A stretch of DNA of 64,000 bases from Entophlyctis helioformis (taxonomy: Eukaryota > Chytridiomycota > Chytridiomycetes > Chytridiales > Chytriomycetaceae): NCBI GenBank assembly GCA_025526915.1, contig JAHLKH010000040.1:109210-173209 (forward strand). Reading direction: 5' to 3'. This document shows positions 32,915 through 43,818 of the stretch, in pieces; the first letter of the stretch is position 1, and each line of letters starts with the position of its first letter. A program made the translations under genes and the position numbers. The notes below the pieces were generated by a model. That model had not been told where the DNA came from and ran no database searches. It saw nothing but the letters and a program-made list of their open reading frames with translations.

Positions 32915-35900
32915 TTAGAGCTTCGCCTTGGGCGCAGCCGCGCCAGCAAGCTTGAGCACCGCGTCGAGCTTGGTGGCCAGGCCCATGTTGCCCTTGATCT
33001 TGATCTTGCCCGTCATGAACGCCTTCTGCGGGTTGAGCGTGCCCGACGCCACGTCCAGGAACTCGCGGTCGCCAACAACAACCGTCATGTCGGCCTTGCC
33101 GCCGGCAGGCGCTCCCGCACCGACCGAGCCGTCGCCGTTCTTGACGTCCACGTACCACGCCTGCGTCTTGCCGCCGGCGTTGATCTCAAACGCAAAGATG
33201 GCCTTGAGCTTCTTGACAAGCGCCTGGCGCTCGGCAGCAGGGGTCGCCTTGAGACCCGCGTCGATCGACTCGAAGATCTTGGACGCGGCAAAGCCAGCAA
33301 CAGCCAGCGAGCCGCCAGCGGCAGCGGCAGATGCAGCAGGCTTGGCCGAGCCGCCCTCGTTGAGCTCGACGGCGGCGTTGGAAATGACCACCTCGTTGCG
33401 CTCAACCACCTTGGTCACGAAAATGACCTTGGAGCCCTCCTTCCACATGTGCGTCTCGAGCGTCTCGCCCGGGAACACGTGCTTGGCAAAGCGCACCTTG
33501 ATCGACTTGAACTTGGTCGGGTCGTTGCCGGCGTACTTGTCAAAGATGTGCTTGCCCGAGATGCCAAACGAGCACAGGCCGTGCAGGATGGGCACATCGA
33601 AGCCGCCCATCTTGGACATCTGCGGGTCAATGTGGAGCGGGTTGTAGTCGCCCGAGAGGCGGTAGAGGGCGGCCTGGTCGGCAACCGTCTTCTCGCGCAC
33701 GATGTGGTCGGGGGCGCGCTTGGGCGGGTCGTTGGCCGCCGTGGCAGCTCCGCGCTCGCTGTCCTTCTTGCCGCCAAAGCCGCCAGAGCCGCGGATGAAG
33801 AGCGTAAACTCGTTCTCCGTGACCACGTCGCCCGAGGCGTCCTTGGTGGTGACGCCGACAATGACCGAGGCGCCCTTGCCCTTGTCGAGAATGTCAATGA
33901 TGCGGCCCGTCGACGTGAGCTTGCCGGCCGTGGGGACGGGCTTCTTGATCTCGAGGTACTGCTCGCCGTGGAGGAGCATCATGGGGTTGAACTCGGGCAA
34001 AAAGTCACCAAAGTTGATGTGGCGGACCTGGTAGTCAAACGCCGGGATCACGCCAAACGTGGGGAGAGCCACAAACTTGTCCGCCGCCTCGTACACGAGG
34101 TGGAGGTCGGTGCGCTTGGCACCAACGCCGAGCGCGTACAGGATCGTGTCGCGGTCCGTGTACTCGAACGTGGCAGGCTTGAACACAGACTTCTTGGCAC
34201 CATCGACATCGACGCCGCCAGTCTTCTTGGCGCCAGCGGCAGGGGCGACGCCAGCGTCCTTGTTGTCAAAGTTGGACTGCACGGCCGAGAACGAGTCCTG
34301 GGTCGACGTCGGGTAGGTGGCGCGGCCGTCGTCAAAGTTGGTGATGTCGGCCCAGCGGCTCTGGATGGCCTCGGGGAGGAGCGGGCGGTTGACGGGGAAG
34401 CCAACGCCGCCCGTGCGCTGCCAGCGGACCTTGGAGACCCAGCCGGAGCCGACCTCGAAGATGGAGCCGGCCTCCTTGTTGGACTCGTGGGCAAGGAACG
34501 CAACGAGGGGAGCAACGTACTCGGGCTTGAGCGCCTCGACCATCTCGGGGGGCATGACGGTGGCGGTCATGCGGGTACCGGCGTTGGGGGCGATCGTGTT
34601 GGCAATGATGTTGGACTTGCGGCCCTCGAGCGAGAGCGTGTTGGAGAAGGCAATGAGCGCGGCCTTGGCAGCGCTGTAGTTGGCCTGGCCAAAGTTGCCG
34701 TACAGACCGACCGACGACGCCGTGTTGATGATGCGGCCGTACTTTTGCTTGAGCATGTGCGGCCAGGCAGCCTTGACGACCTTGTACGAGCCGCGGAGGT
34801 GGACGCGGTGCACCAGGTCCCAGTCGGCGTCGGTCATGCGGGCAAACGACTTGTCGCGGAGAATGCCGGCGTTGTTGACAATGACGTCGATCTTGCCAAA
34901 GGCCTTGAGGGCAGTCTCGACAATCTTGTCGCCGTCCTCGACCGAGTCGTAGTTGGCCACGGCCTTGCCGCCAAAGGCCTTGATCTCTTCAACGACCTTG
35001 TCGGCGGCCGCGTTGGCGCCACCGACACCGTTGGCCGAGCCGCCGAGATCGTTGACCACGACCGACGCACCAGCCTAAAAGTGGTGTTTGTTGGGGGGGA
35101 GATGGCAGGCAGGCAGGAGAGGTGATGTGAGTGTGAGGAACGCGAGGTGCAAACGCGTGCATACGCAGCGATACAAACGCGTGTTGGCACATACCTTGGC
35201 AAAGAGGTGGGCATAGGCACGGCCAAGACCGTTGCCGGCACCCGTGACAATGACGACACGGTTGTCGAAGCGGAGGGTGCCGGGGTTGGGGTTCTCGGGC
35301 AGCGACTTTGCCTTTTCGAGGAGGCCGACCCAGTCGACCTCGGTGATGCTCCGGGGTGGTCGGCGTTGGTAAAGTCGGTGATCTGGTTCCACTTGGCGGC
35401 GACGGACGCGGGGGTAAAGGTCGAGTCTGCCTTGAAGACGGCGCCCTTTGAGCGCTCCCAGCGGAGCTTGGCGACGAAGCCGGCGCCGACCTCGAAGAGC
35501 GAGCCGTTCTCCTTGCACGACTCGTGAGTGAGGTAGGCGACGAGGGGCACGACAAACTCGGGCTTGAGGGCGGCGAGCATGTCGGGGGGCATGACGGTTT
35601 CGGTCATGCGCGAGGCGGCGAGCGGGGCGATGGTGTTGCAGTGCACGTTCTTGCGGGCACCCTCGCGGGCGAGCGAGTTTGAGAAGCCAAAGACGGCGAG
35701 CTTGGCGGCGCTGTAGTTGGCCTGGCCAAAGTTGCCGTAGATGCCGGCGGCGGACGCGGTGTTGATGATGCGGCCGTAGCCCTGCTTGAGCATGTGGTCC
35801 CAGGCGGCCTTTGCGACCTTGTACGAGCCGCGGACGTGCACGGCCTGGATGAGGTCCCAGTCGGTGTCGGTCATGCGGGCAAACGACTTGTCGCGCAGGA

Positions 35901-36769
35901 TGCCGGCGTTGTTGAGCACAATGTCGATGCGGCCAAAGGCCTTGATGGCGGTCTCGACGATCTTGTCGCCGTTCTCGACCGAGTCGTAGTTGGCCACGGC
36001 CTTGCCGCCGGCCTTGCGGATCTCGTCGACGACGACGTCGGCGGCCTGGTGTGTGTTGTGGTGTGTGTGGTATCGGTGTGAGACAGGCGGAAAGGCGTGA
36101 GACAGATCAAGAGAGAGCGATGAGAACGATCCACGCGAGCATTGCCGCCACCCTCGCCAGTGTGCGAGCCACCGAGATCATTGACGACGACGGAAGCGCC
36201 TGAGCGAGAGGGTGAGACAGAGAGACAGAGAGAGGGGGAGTGTGAGTGAGACAGGTGAGTGAGACAGACAGAGTGAGACAGCGAGTGCGGGTGCGGCACA
36301 ACTCGGCGGGGGGCAGAGAGAGACCGCGCAGCAGAGAGAGAGTGTGTGACCAGCAGAGTGACCGAGACAGCGGAGATATGCTTACCACGCGACGCAAAGA
36401 AGAGCGAGTAGGCCTGCGCGGACGGGCGGGACAGACGGAGCGGCGGTTCAGGTCGGGGTGGAGAGCGAGAGAGTGTGAGACACTAGAGAGACAGGCAGGC
36501 ACAAGGCATGGCAGAGACAGAGAGAGAGAGAGAGTCGCACCTTGCCGAGGCCTGCAGAGAGACAGCAGCGACAGCGGCCACCGGGGGCAGAGACACGTGC
36601 ACATGAGCAGCAGAGACAAGGGTGTGAGACAGAGGCAGACAGAGGCAGACAGAGAGAGAGACACTACAGAGAGAGAGAGAGACACTAGACAGAGAGAGAC
36701 ACCCAACGCACCACCACCGGCACCCGTGATGAGCACAACGCGGCCGTCAAAGCGCAGACTGTCGGACAT
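32915..36769 (-). CDS. FOX2: Peroxisomal multifunctional enzyme type 2 (two dehydrogenase domains + hydratase-2 + SCP2)
   Basis: Exons 36769-36712, 36551-36541 (11 nt), 36413-36386, 36199-36135, 36045-35195 and 35074-32915. Domains in order: SDR-1 ([41 protein letters not shown]), SDR-2 ([18 protein letters not shown], second YSAAK), MaoC hydratase-2 ([17 protein letters not shown]), and an SCP2 domain ending in the PTS1 AKL. It performs the hydration and dehydrogenation steps of peroxisomal beta-oxidation. One base appears missing in the C run at 35353-35356 between SDR-1 and SDR-2: the frame shifts from FTNADHP to [12 protein letters not shown] without any possible intron. Confidence 0.93.
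36193..36715. repeat. GAGACA/GAGAGA purine-rich simple repeat in MFE-2 introns
   Basis: Introns 1-3 of the MFE-2 gene consist largely of degenerate (GAGACA)n and (GA)n on the plus strand, that is long CT-rich tracts in the transcript, around the 11-nt and 28-nt micro-exons. Confidence 0.85.
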
Positions 36770-36925
36770 GAGAGGATTGGGAGTGACTGGGAGAGTGCAG
36801 GCGAGTGACTGGGAGTGACTGGGAGTGCGGGAGAGTGCGAGTGACAGATGCACGCGCACATGCAAGGCCGCGCTCGCTGCCCCGCACGTGATGCCCGGGC
36901 CAGAGGAACAATGGATTTCATTGCG

Positions 36926-39900
36926 TCACCTGGTCGAGGTTGGTGTGCTCGTGGTCGAGGTTGGTGTGCTCGTGGCCTTGGTCTTGGTGGTGGGCGTGCT
37001 CGTGGGTGTGCTGCTGTTCCCCTGTCGATCCCCCTGCTGTTCCCCCTGCTGTTCCCTGTGTGCATCCACCGCGCTCAGTCGCTGCCGCGCTACCCGCCGC
37101 GCCTGCTCCTGGTACGCATTCGGATCCCGCAGCCCGCGCCCCGCCGCCAGCACCACCGTGCCGCTCAGCTGGCTCGCCGTCGTGACCGCACCCGCCCCGA
37201 TCCCCGCCCCGCTCGCATACACCTGCGCGTCCACCGGCGCCACGATCCCACGCCCGTCTGCCCCGAGCCCCGTGCCGGCCTTCCACCCCATCTTCTGCAG
37301 CATGCGGCTGCCCTTGTTCGTCGCCGGAATCCCCTGTCCGAGCGCGTCCGACTCCACTGACGGCGTGATGAGCAGCGGCCCGCCCGCTGCTCCCATGCCA
37401 CTGCCACTGCCCCTGCCCCTGCCGCTGCCGACGGCCACCAGGTTGGGATTGGCATTGGCGTTGGGATTGCTGTTGCTGCTGCTCCCGCCCGCTGGCAGTC
37501 GCCGCTTCTTGTGTCCGTGCCCAGAGGCTGCCGCTGCCGCTGCTGCTGCCATTGCCTGCTGCCGCATCTGCTCAAGCTGCTTCTGTCGCAGCGCCGCCAT
37601 GTTGGTCTGCGCGCAGACTGTTAGCAGACATGCACACACACATCTGGTTCACACACACTCGCTCACCTTGTGCAGTGCAGACTTGGCCTGGTGCTTGCGC
37701 AGATCGTCGCCCGACTTGAACTGCCGCTCGCACAGCAGACACGCCATGATCGACAGGTCGCTGTACTCTTCGTTGACCGCTCCCTCGGACGGAAGCCGCT
37801 GCTCGCCACGCTCGTCAGTCCCATCCCATCTCATCCAGCATCCCATTCAGCATCCAGCATCCCAGCCTGCACTTACGGCCATGAGCGCCTCGTCCGAAAT
37901 GTCCACAACAGCCGGCCGGTCCAGCTCAGTCACGTCAAAGTCCTTGAGCTCCTCGTGCTTGCTCTGCCACTTTTGCAGCTGCACAGCGATGCGCTTGGTC
38001 GTGCCCGTCGCTGCCTTCTTGGCAACCCCCTTCTTGCCCGTGCCCGTACCTGTGCCCGTGCCTGCCCCTGCACCAGCGACGCTCGCGTCGCCTGCCCCGC
38101 TGGCATCCGCACTCGCCTCCTTGGACGAGACGAGACTCGGATCGCCGCCCGTCTCGCTGTCCGCCACGTTCGAATAGAATGCCGCCAGCTGATCATCCAG
38201 CCTGGCTTGTGGCTGCTGTGGCGCGCGGATGACGGCTGCTGCTCCTGTTGCTGCTGCTGCTCCTGCCGCTGTGGCTTTACTCGCAGCCGCTGAACTGCCG
38301 CTGGCACTCCCAGTGGCACTCCCAGCAGCATTCCAGACATGGCCACCAAGCAACCACAACGGCGCGCATTGCAGCGGCTGGTTGGGCGGATACTGCACCG
38401 TGTACGCCTGCTCGTCCCAGTACGCAACGAGCAGATGGCCGCCAGACGGCTCGACATACGTTGCGCTGACCCACGGCGACGATGTGTACACGGGCAGGAA
38501 GCTCTTGAGGTGCGAGTAGGCAACGGCAACCACGCGGCCGTCAATCACGAGCGGCTGTGGGCTCTGCTGGTTGTAGATGAGCCCCAGCAGGTAGTTGGCA
38601 GCCTGGCAATGGAGGCAGTGGGCTCGCGTCAGTCTCGGCCCAAACAGCAGCCAGCTGTGCCGTGCGTCTGTGCGTGACGTACATCCAGATCCTTGAACTC
38701 GGCAAACGCAAAGCCGTACGACACGCGGCTGGCCCGCGCTCTGACCAGCCGCACGCCAAGCAGCGGCACGACGGCATTCATCTGCCTGAAAAGCTGTTCA
38801 GCAAAGGCATCCATGTTAGCAAACGCAGCCAGGCGGACCATCTTGTTTGGCGCAACTCACCGCCTCGTCGGTTGTGAGCGGGTCCAGGCCACGCAGCAGC
38901 AAGATGGGATTGGGCACATCGCCAATATCGCGGCTGCCATCATTGGCCACTGCCGCCACGTCCAGCACAGTCTTGGGCACATGGCACACAAAGCACGCCG
39001 TCCTCCACGTAAAGTTTTTGCTCAGGCACTGCACTCTGTGTCAGCGAGCCAGCCCACCATGTCTCGCTCCACCGCGTTCCATCACGTCTATCCAGCACAC
39101 GAGTGCGGGGATTGTTGGGTACCTTGGCACACGTCCAGTCCTCTTCCGACACCTTGGGCAGCGTGGCATACTCCATGCGCACGCGCATGCCGCCCAGCGT
39201 GAGCCCATGCGTACGCATCGACAGCCACGCCGTCGACTCCTCGATGCTCGGGAACCGCACAAACGCAAACCCGCGCGACTTGCCCGTCTCGCGGTCGCGA
39301 ATGATCCGCACGCTTTCGGCGTTGGCATTGTCCTGCATGAGCACGGCCTCGATCTGCGTCGCAGCCGTCCCGTCCGATGTGATGCGTCCGATGTAATGCG
39401 TCCCGTCCCGCCAGATCCGAACCAATCCATCCCCGTCCGGTCGTGCGAGGGGGTGGTAGACACTGGGTCAATAACTGTTCTCAAGTCGACACACGGATGT
39501 GCACAGGGTGGTCTCAACAAGACTCTTGATGGTGGCGATGATGATGGCGATGGTGGTGGTGGTGGTGGTGGTGAAGGTGATGATAGTGGAGGGAGATGGA
39601 AAAGAGGCGGCATACGTCTGCTTCGACCGTCGTGAACGGCAGGCCGTTGAGGATGAGCGCTTGCGTGGGGTTGCCCTTGCGTGAGAGCGGCGTGACAGAC
39701 TGGCGGCCACATGGCGATGGGTTAGTGTCCGTGCTCTCGGGTGTCATTTCTGCCCGCACACACGTACGCCCTGGCTGGTGGTGTCGATCGTGGTCGTGCT
39801 GTCGTATCGGTCGTGTTGCCAGCGACCGCGGTCACGGCTGCGGTCACGGCTGCGAGACCTGGAGTGGCTGCGAGACCTGGACCAAGAGCGGGAACGGGAC

Positions 39901-40247
39901 CTGGAGCGGGACCTGGAACGGGAGCGAGACCTGGAACGGGAGTGGCTGTACGGCCTGTTGCGACCACGGCCGGGGATGCGGCCTCGGCTGTCGCGCACAT
40001 GGTCTCGGCTGCTCCTCGCTCGGTGCCGGTCTCTGCTCGGGCTGCGGCTTCTGCTCCGCGGCCTGCGGGCTGGCGAGCGGGCACCTCGGCGGCTGCCTAC
40101 GGACCTGCCTGCAGACAGCGCCTTGTCCTCCGAGTGCGTCGACGGATGGGCATGCTGCTGCTGTTGCTGCTGGTGGTGGTGGTATGGCTCTCTTGGCGCC
40201 GGGCTGAGCGACCGTCGGCGGCCGCCAGAGCCATCTCTGTCGGTCAT
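36926..40247 (-). CDS. RBM5/RBM10-like splicing regulator (RS region, RRM, RanBP2 zinc finger, RRM, C2H2 finger, G-patch)
   Basis: Eight exons: 40247-39768, 39699-39616, 39353-39123, 39028-38861, 38793-38683, 38602-37877, 37798-37667 and 37606-36926. All seven introns are phase 0; the protein has 870 residues. Domains: an N-terminal RS-rich segment with an (SR)n run; RRM1 (ALILNGLPFTTVEAD, SRGFAFVRF); a RanBP2-type finger split by an intron (DWTCAKCLSKNFTWRTACFVC); RRM2 (ILLLRGLDPLTTDEA, YGFAFAEFKDL); a C2H2 finger (CLLCERQFKSGDDLRKHQ); and a G-patch (GSRMLQKMGWKAGTGLGADG). This order matches animal RBM5/6/10, alternative-splicing factors of the early spliceosome. I do not see the OCRE domain those proteins carry before the C2H2 finger. 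Confidence 0.9.
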
Positions 40248-40420
40248 CCTATTGGCCTGCATGCCATGCCATGGCACAAGCGTCAGCAGCATGCATGGGC
40301 GGGCAGCGGGGTGACGCACATCTGCGAGCATGCCACGTACAAGTGTGTGCTGGTTTGGTCGATCGTTGAGGATCCCAGATCCAGAAAAATCGTTGTCAGG
40401 AATAGCTGGATGGAAGTCGT

Positions 40421-40442
40421 GTCACGTGGGAGGCCACGTGAC
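40421..40442. promoter_or_regulatory. Paired CACGTG E-boxes upstream of the RBM5-like gene
   Basis: GTCACGTGGG and GGCCACGTGAC lie 7 bp apart core-to-core, in inverted arrangement, about 175-195 bp upstream of the RBM5-like start codon. They also lie just downstream of the DsbA-like gene. Confidence 0.4.
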
Positions 40443-40550
40443 TGGGTAGCTGTCTGGCAAGGTGCGTCAAGGCGGGTGCATCAAGGCGAGTGCATCAAGG
40501 CATAACAGCCAGTATCCAAAGCCCAGCGTGTACAACAACAGAAACGGTAT

Positions 40551-41365
40551 CTATTTGGACGCCACACGCTCAATGAGCCGCAAAAAGTCATCCGTCTCCT
40601 GTGCCCCACTGATCTCCGTCTTGCCATTGAACACAAAGTGCGGCACGGTTTTGACCTTGCGGCGCACGCCTGCCTCGCGACGGCGGATCTCGTCGCTGCC
40701 CTCGTCCGACTTGAGGAACGCTTGTGCGGCTGCGCGGTCGCCGCCAACGCGCGCATACGCACTCACGAGCACGTCGATCTCGCCCACGTTCCTGCCCTTT
40801 TCGTGGTACAGGCTGTACAGCTCGATGGCAACCTTGTCCTGCAGGCCGTGCTGCTCGGCCAAGAGGAGCAGCCGGTGCGCGTCAAACGTGCTGTCGACGG
40901 CGTCAGTGTCAGTGCCAGTGTCAGTGTCAGTGTCGCCATGGAAGTAGCAAGACGCGCACGGCACAGCACGCACTTGGACACAATGCCCTTGTGCGTCATC
41001 TTGAGTCCAGCCAACCGTGCCGCCTCTTCCGTGTACGGCACCATCTTCTGCACCTGCTCGTCGCCGACCTTGGCGGCCAGATGCTTCAGCTTGGGCATGC
41101 CCTTCTTGTCCATGTTGGGATACAGCTGTGTCGGCAGAGGGTCAGCAGAGGGTCAGCAATCGCCAGAGGCCATGGGGCTGCGTCTCGGAGGGTGCTGGCG
41201 GCTCACTTGAAAGGGCAGGTAGTTGAACACAAACTCAACGTCGTCGTGGCCGGCTGCCTTGAACGCCTCGATGGCGTTGCCGAGTCTCTGCCGTCCGATG
41301 GCGCACCATGGACAGGCAATGTCGGACGTCATGTCGATGGTAACAGTCTTTGACTTTGGTGCCAT
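40551..41365 (-). CDS. DsbA/FrnE-family thiol oxidoreductase-like protein
   Basis: Exons 41365-41207, 41125-40974 and 40890-40551 encode 216 residues. The N-terminal thioredoxin-like strand is followed by the CPWC active site (SDIACPWCAIGRQRL). The helical insertion has the FrnE hallmarks NTFDAHRLLLLAEQHG and LYHEKGRNVGEIDVL. The C-terminal part has TVPHFVFNGKTEISGAQ, in which the cis-Pro loop is VP. There is no signal peptide, so the protein is probably cytosolic. Intron 2 contains an interrupted (GTCAGT)n run at 40906-40933. Confidence 0.9.
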
Positions 41366-41656
41366 GTCTGTGGATGTATGTCTGTGTGGATGTGAGTGTG
41401 GATGTCTGGTATGTGGATGGTTTTATGGGACGGATGCGGCAAAAACGGTGGCGCCGACCAAATCGGCGGCGAGCGCGCGCTTGTTCGCGGCAACACATCC
41501 GATTGGCGGACGTGTGGACGTTTTGTCCATGGCATTCCGCAGAGCCGCGCCAATAGGCATGCGCTGTGCGACGGTTGGTGGCAATGATCCCGAGGAGGGG
41601 CTGCAAACAGCAGTGCCAGATGGACGTGGTGTGAATGCTCTATTAACAAAGGGATG

Positions 41657-42958
41657 CTACGGATGACGAGGATGGGCATTGAGCCACTCAATGATAAACG
41701 GCCGACAATAATGGTTTGCCTGGTCCACGCCAAACTGCGTGTACCCTTCCGTGCGGTTGAGATGCAGCCACTTGACGACATCGAGGTGCCCGCCGCCCAT
41801 GGCGCGGTCCATTGCAAACGTCGTGCAGTGGTATCCGTGGGTATGCAGCCAGACGACCGCGTCCAGATGGCCCAGCGCAGCAGCAAGGTCCATGGCAGCG
41901 GTCGAGCAGGCCGTGTTGCCGGCATCGTACAGCATCTGCATAATGTCGACATGCCCTTGGCTGGCTGCTGTGCCCAGCGCCGACAGGTCGCCACAGTTTC
42001 GGTAGCGCTTGAGGCGGACCCGGTGGTGTGCGACCAGGTGCCTGAGCAGAGCCGGATGCCCGCAATAGATGGCGATCCAGCCAAGTGCGATCGGGAATGT
42101 CATGTCCACAAGGTCGAACCAGCCGCGCCGCATCGGGATCTGGAACAGTCGCCAGTCCAGCCGGTCCAGGTTGGATGACTTGCTTATCGCGTAGCTGTTG
42201 ATGGCGCTGCACAGCTCGTGGTCGTAGTCGGCATCCGCCTGGCCAGGAAAGTGGGCACACAGACGGTGGTACATGGATCGAGACGATGCCATCAGAAACC
42301 CAGGCGAGTCTGTCGTGCCCGCCTTCAGATAGTGATTGGGCAGCAGGCCCAAGTCGCCGGGCCAGTCGACGGTCAAGGCGTCGACCCAGATGCCATCGAA
42401 CAGATCCAGCTCATCGTACGGGTAGGCGTCGTACTCTTGCTTGGTTTTGAGCTGGTGGCAGAGGAAGCGAGTGAGGGGACTCGCAAAGGAGAGGATCATG
42501 AGCCGCAGCTCCATGGGGAGCGTGTCCCATCGGCTTGCGTCTGGATCGATGCCAGCGAGAGCGAGCAGACGACGACGGACGGTGGGCGGCATCCAGTCCC
42601 ACAAGCTGTGGCCAGGCAGCAGCTCAAGCAGCGGCGGAGGAGTGACGACGACGGCCGCAGATGGCTGAGAAGGGGCAGCGAGTGGGGCTGGGGCGGTCGA
42701 GACAGCCAGCGAGTCGTGCAGAGCAGCGAGGGCCGCAGCGACGGTCTGGTATGCGGCAATGGCAGACTGGACAGCGGCGGCAGCATCAGATACTGCGCTG
42801 GCTGTTGGTGCAACAGCAGCAGTCGCAGTCTTGACGGCCGTGTCGGCAGCGGCAGCGGCAGCCTGTGCAGCGAGTGCAGCCTGCGTGACGGCAGCAGCAG
42901 CAGACGGCGGTGCATTCGTCACCGACTTCCTCTTGACGTTGCGTCGCTTGCTGGGCAT
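41657..42958 (-). CDS. Ankyrin-repeat protein, paralogue of the 22243-24258 gene
   Basis: An intronless frame of 433 codons from ATG 42958; an upstream ATG at 43003 is possible. A basic start (MPSKRRNVKRKS) is followed by an Ala/Thr/Val-rich helical region and a cap with LPMELRLMILSFASPLTRFL, an F-box-like helix pair. Then come SRSMYHRLCAHFP and MRRGWFDLVDMTFPIALGWI, both shared with the paralogue, and about four ankyrin repeats (GHLDVVKWLHLNRTEGYT). The function is unknown; the F-box-like element would suit a ubiquitin-ligase adaptor, which is inference. Confidence 0.85.
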   Translation of the reverse strand: MPSKRRNVKRKSVTNAPPSAAAAVTQAALAAQAAAAAADTAVKTATAAVAPTASAVSDAAAAVQSAIAAYQTVAAALAALHDSLAVSTAPAPLAAPSQPSAAVVVTPPPLLELLPGHSLWDWMPPTVRRRLLALAGIDPDASRWDTLPMELRLMILSFASPLTRFLCHQLKTKQEYDAYPYDELDLFDGIWVDALTVDWPGDLGLLPNHYLKAGTTDSPGFLMASSRSMYHRLCAHFPGQADADYDHELCSAINSYAISKSSNLDRLDWRLFQIPMRRGWFDLVDMTFPIALGWIAIYCGHPALLRHLVAHHRVRLKRYRNCGDLSALGTAASQGHVDIMQMLYDAGNTACSTAAMDLAAALGHLDAVVWLHTHGYHCTTFAMDRAMGGGHLDVVKWLHLNRTEGYTQFGVDQANHYCRPFIIEWLNAHPRHP

Positions 42959-43069
42959 GTCGCTGTGCTGCTCAGTCGTTGGAGCATTCCGTGGCAAGAC
43001 CAACAGCGTTCAATGCCACGGTCGGTCGGACGATGATCGTATCTTATTGCAGAGGGGTGGAGAGGACAT

Positions 43070-43107
43070 GGATGGGACACGGATGGGACACGGATGGGAC
43101 ACGGATG
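43070..43107. repeat. 11-bp tandem repeat (GGATGGGACAC)
   Basis: Three full copies and part of a fourth, just downstream of the BIM1-like stop codon. Confidence 0.95.
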
Positions 43108-43117
43108 GAGATGCCGC

Positions 43118-43818
43118 TCAGAAGAGCATGACGGCAGAGAGGGCAATCAGGGCAGTCATCACAAGGCCGCCCGCTACAACCGGTCGAGGAGCGGCCGAGC
43201 GAGCAAGCGGCGATGCACTGGCGGCAGGCGCAGCAGGTGCAGTGACGGCAGCGCCAGACGGAGCCGCGGCAGCAACGGTAGTGGTGGACGCCGGCGTGGC
43301 CGTGGAGTTTGACGCTCCCGCCGACAGATCGAGCATGACGTCCGAGCAGGCGTAGAGCACGCCGTCGGGAGTGGTGGCGACAATCTGGACCGTGGCCGGC
43401 GCCTTGGCCGACGCAGCGGGGATGGCCGACAGGTCAAAGGCGAGGTCGTAGACACCGACCTTGGTCAGAGAGACTGCGCCAATCTTGTACGAAAAGTCGG
43501 CCGCCTGTGGGTTGGCGCCGAGGCCAAGGCGGACCTCGACGTTGCCGTTGGCATCGGCAAAGCGGATGGAGATGGGCGACTCTGCAGGAGTGAGACGGCG
43601 GTGAGACGGTGGTGAGACAGCGGTGAGTCAGCAGTGAGACAGCACCACTTACTGGGGCCAAACGACGAGCGGGTGGGCGACGTGGCGTTGAAGCCGCCGC
43701 AAGGGCCTTGCGGTTGGATGAGCTCGTCGAAGCCGCGGGGAGCAGGCGTCGTGACGGTAAAGTGCGCAGACACGGACGAGGCAGCAGCAAGAGTGGCAAG
43801 GAGGGCAGTGGTGAACAT
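43118..43818 (-). CDS. BIM1/X325-like secreted copper-binding protein, GPI-anchored
   Basis: Exons 43818-43653 and 43581-43118 encode 209 residues. The signal peptide MFTTALLATLAAASSVSA should be cleaved to expose an N-terminal His (HFTVTTPAPRGFDE), as in the LPMO-like X325/BIM1 family. PCGGFN follows, then a beta-rich domain (SPISIRFADANGNVEVRLG), YACSDVM with the partner Cys, a Ser/Thr/Ala/Pro linker and a hydrophobic GPI-type tail (GGLVMTALIALSAVMLF). Family members bind Cu(II) through the terminal His and act in copper acquisition or wall biology, not polysaccharide cleavage. I infer copper binding from the His brace position only. Confidence 0.85.

Noticed and set aside
32642..35125. 827-codon plus-strand open frame across MFE-2
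   Set aside because: Same compositional shadow effect. The translation has no domain signatures, while the minus strand encodes four recognised domains.
35340..35360. A short intron to explain the MFE-2 frame break
   Set aside because: No GT...AG pair of workable length exists between FTNADHP and RSITEV. One extra C restores both the frame and the phase at the next intron.
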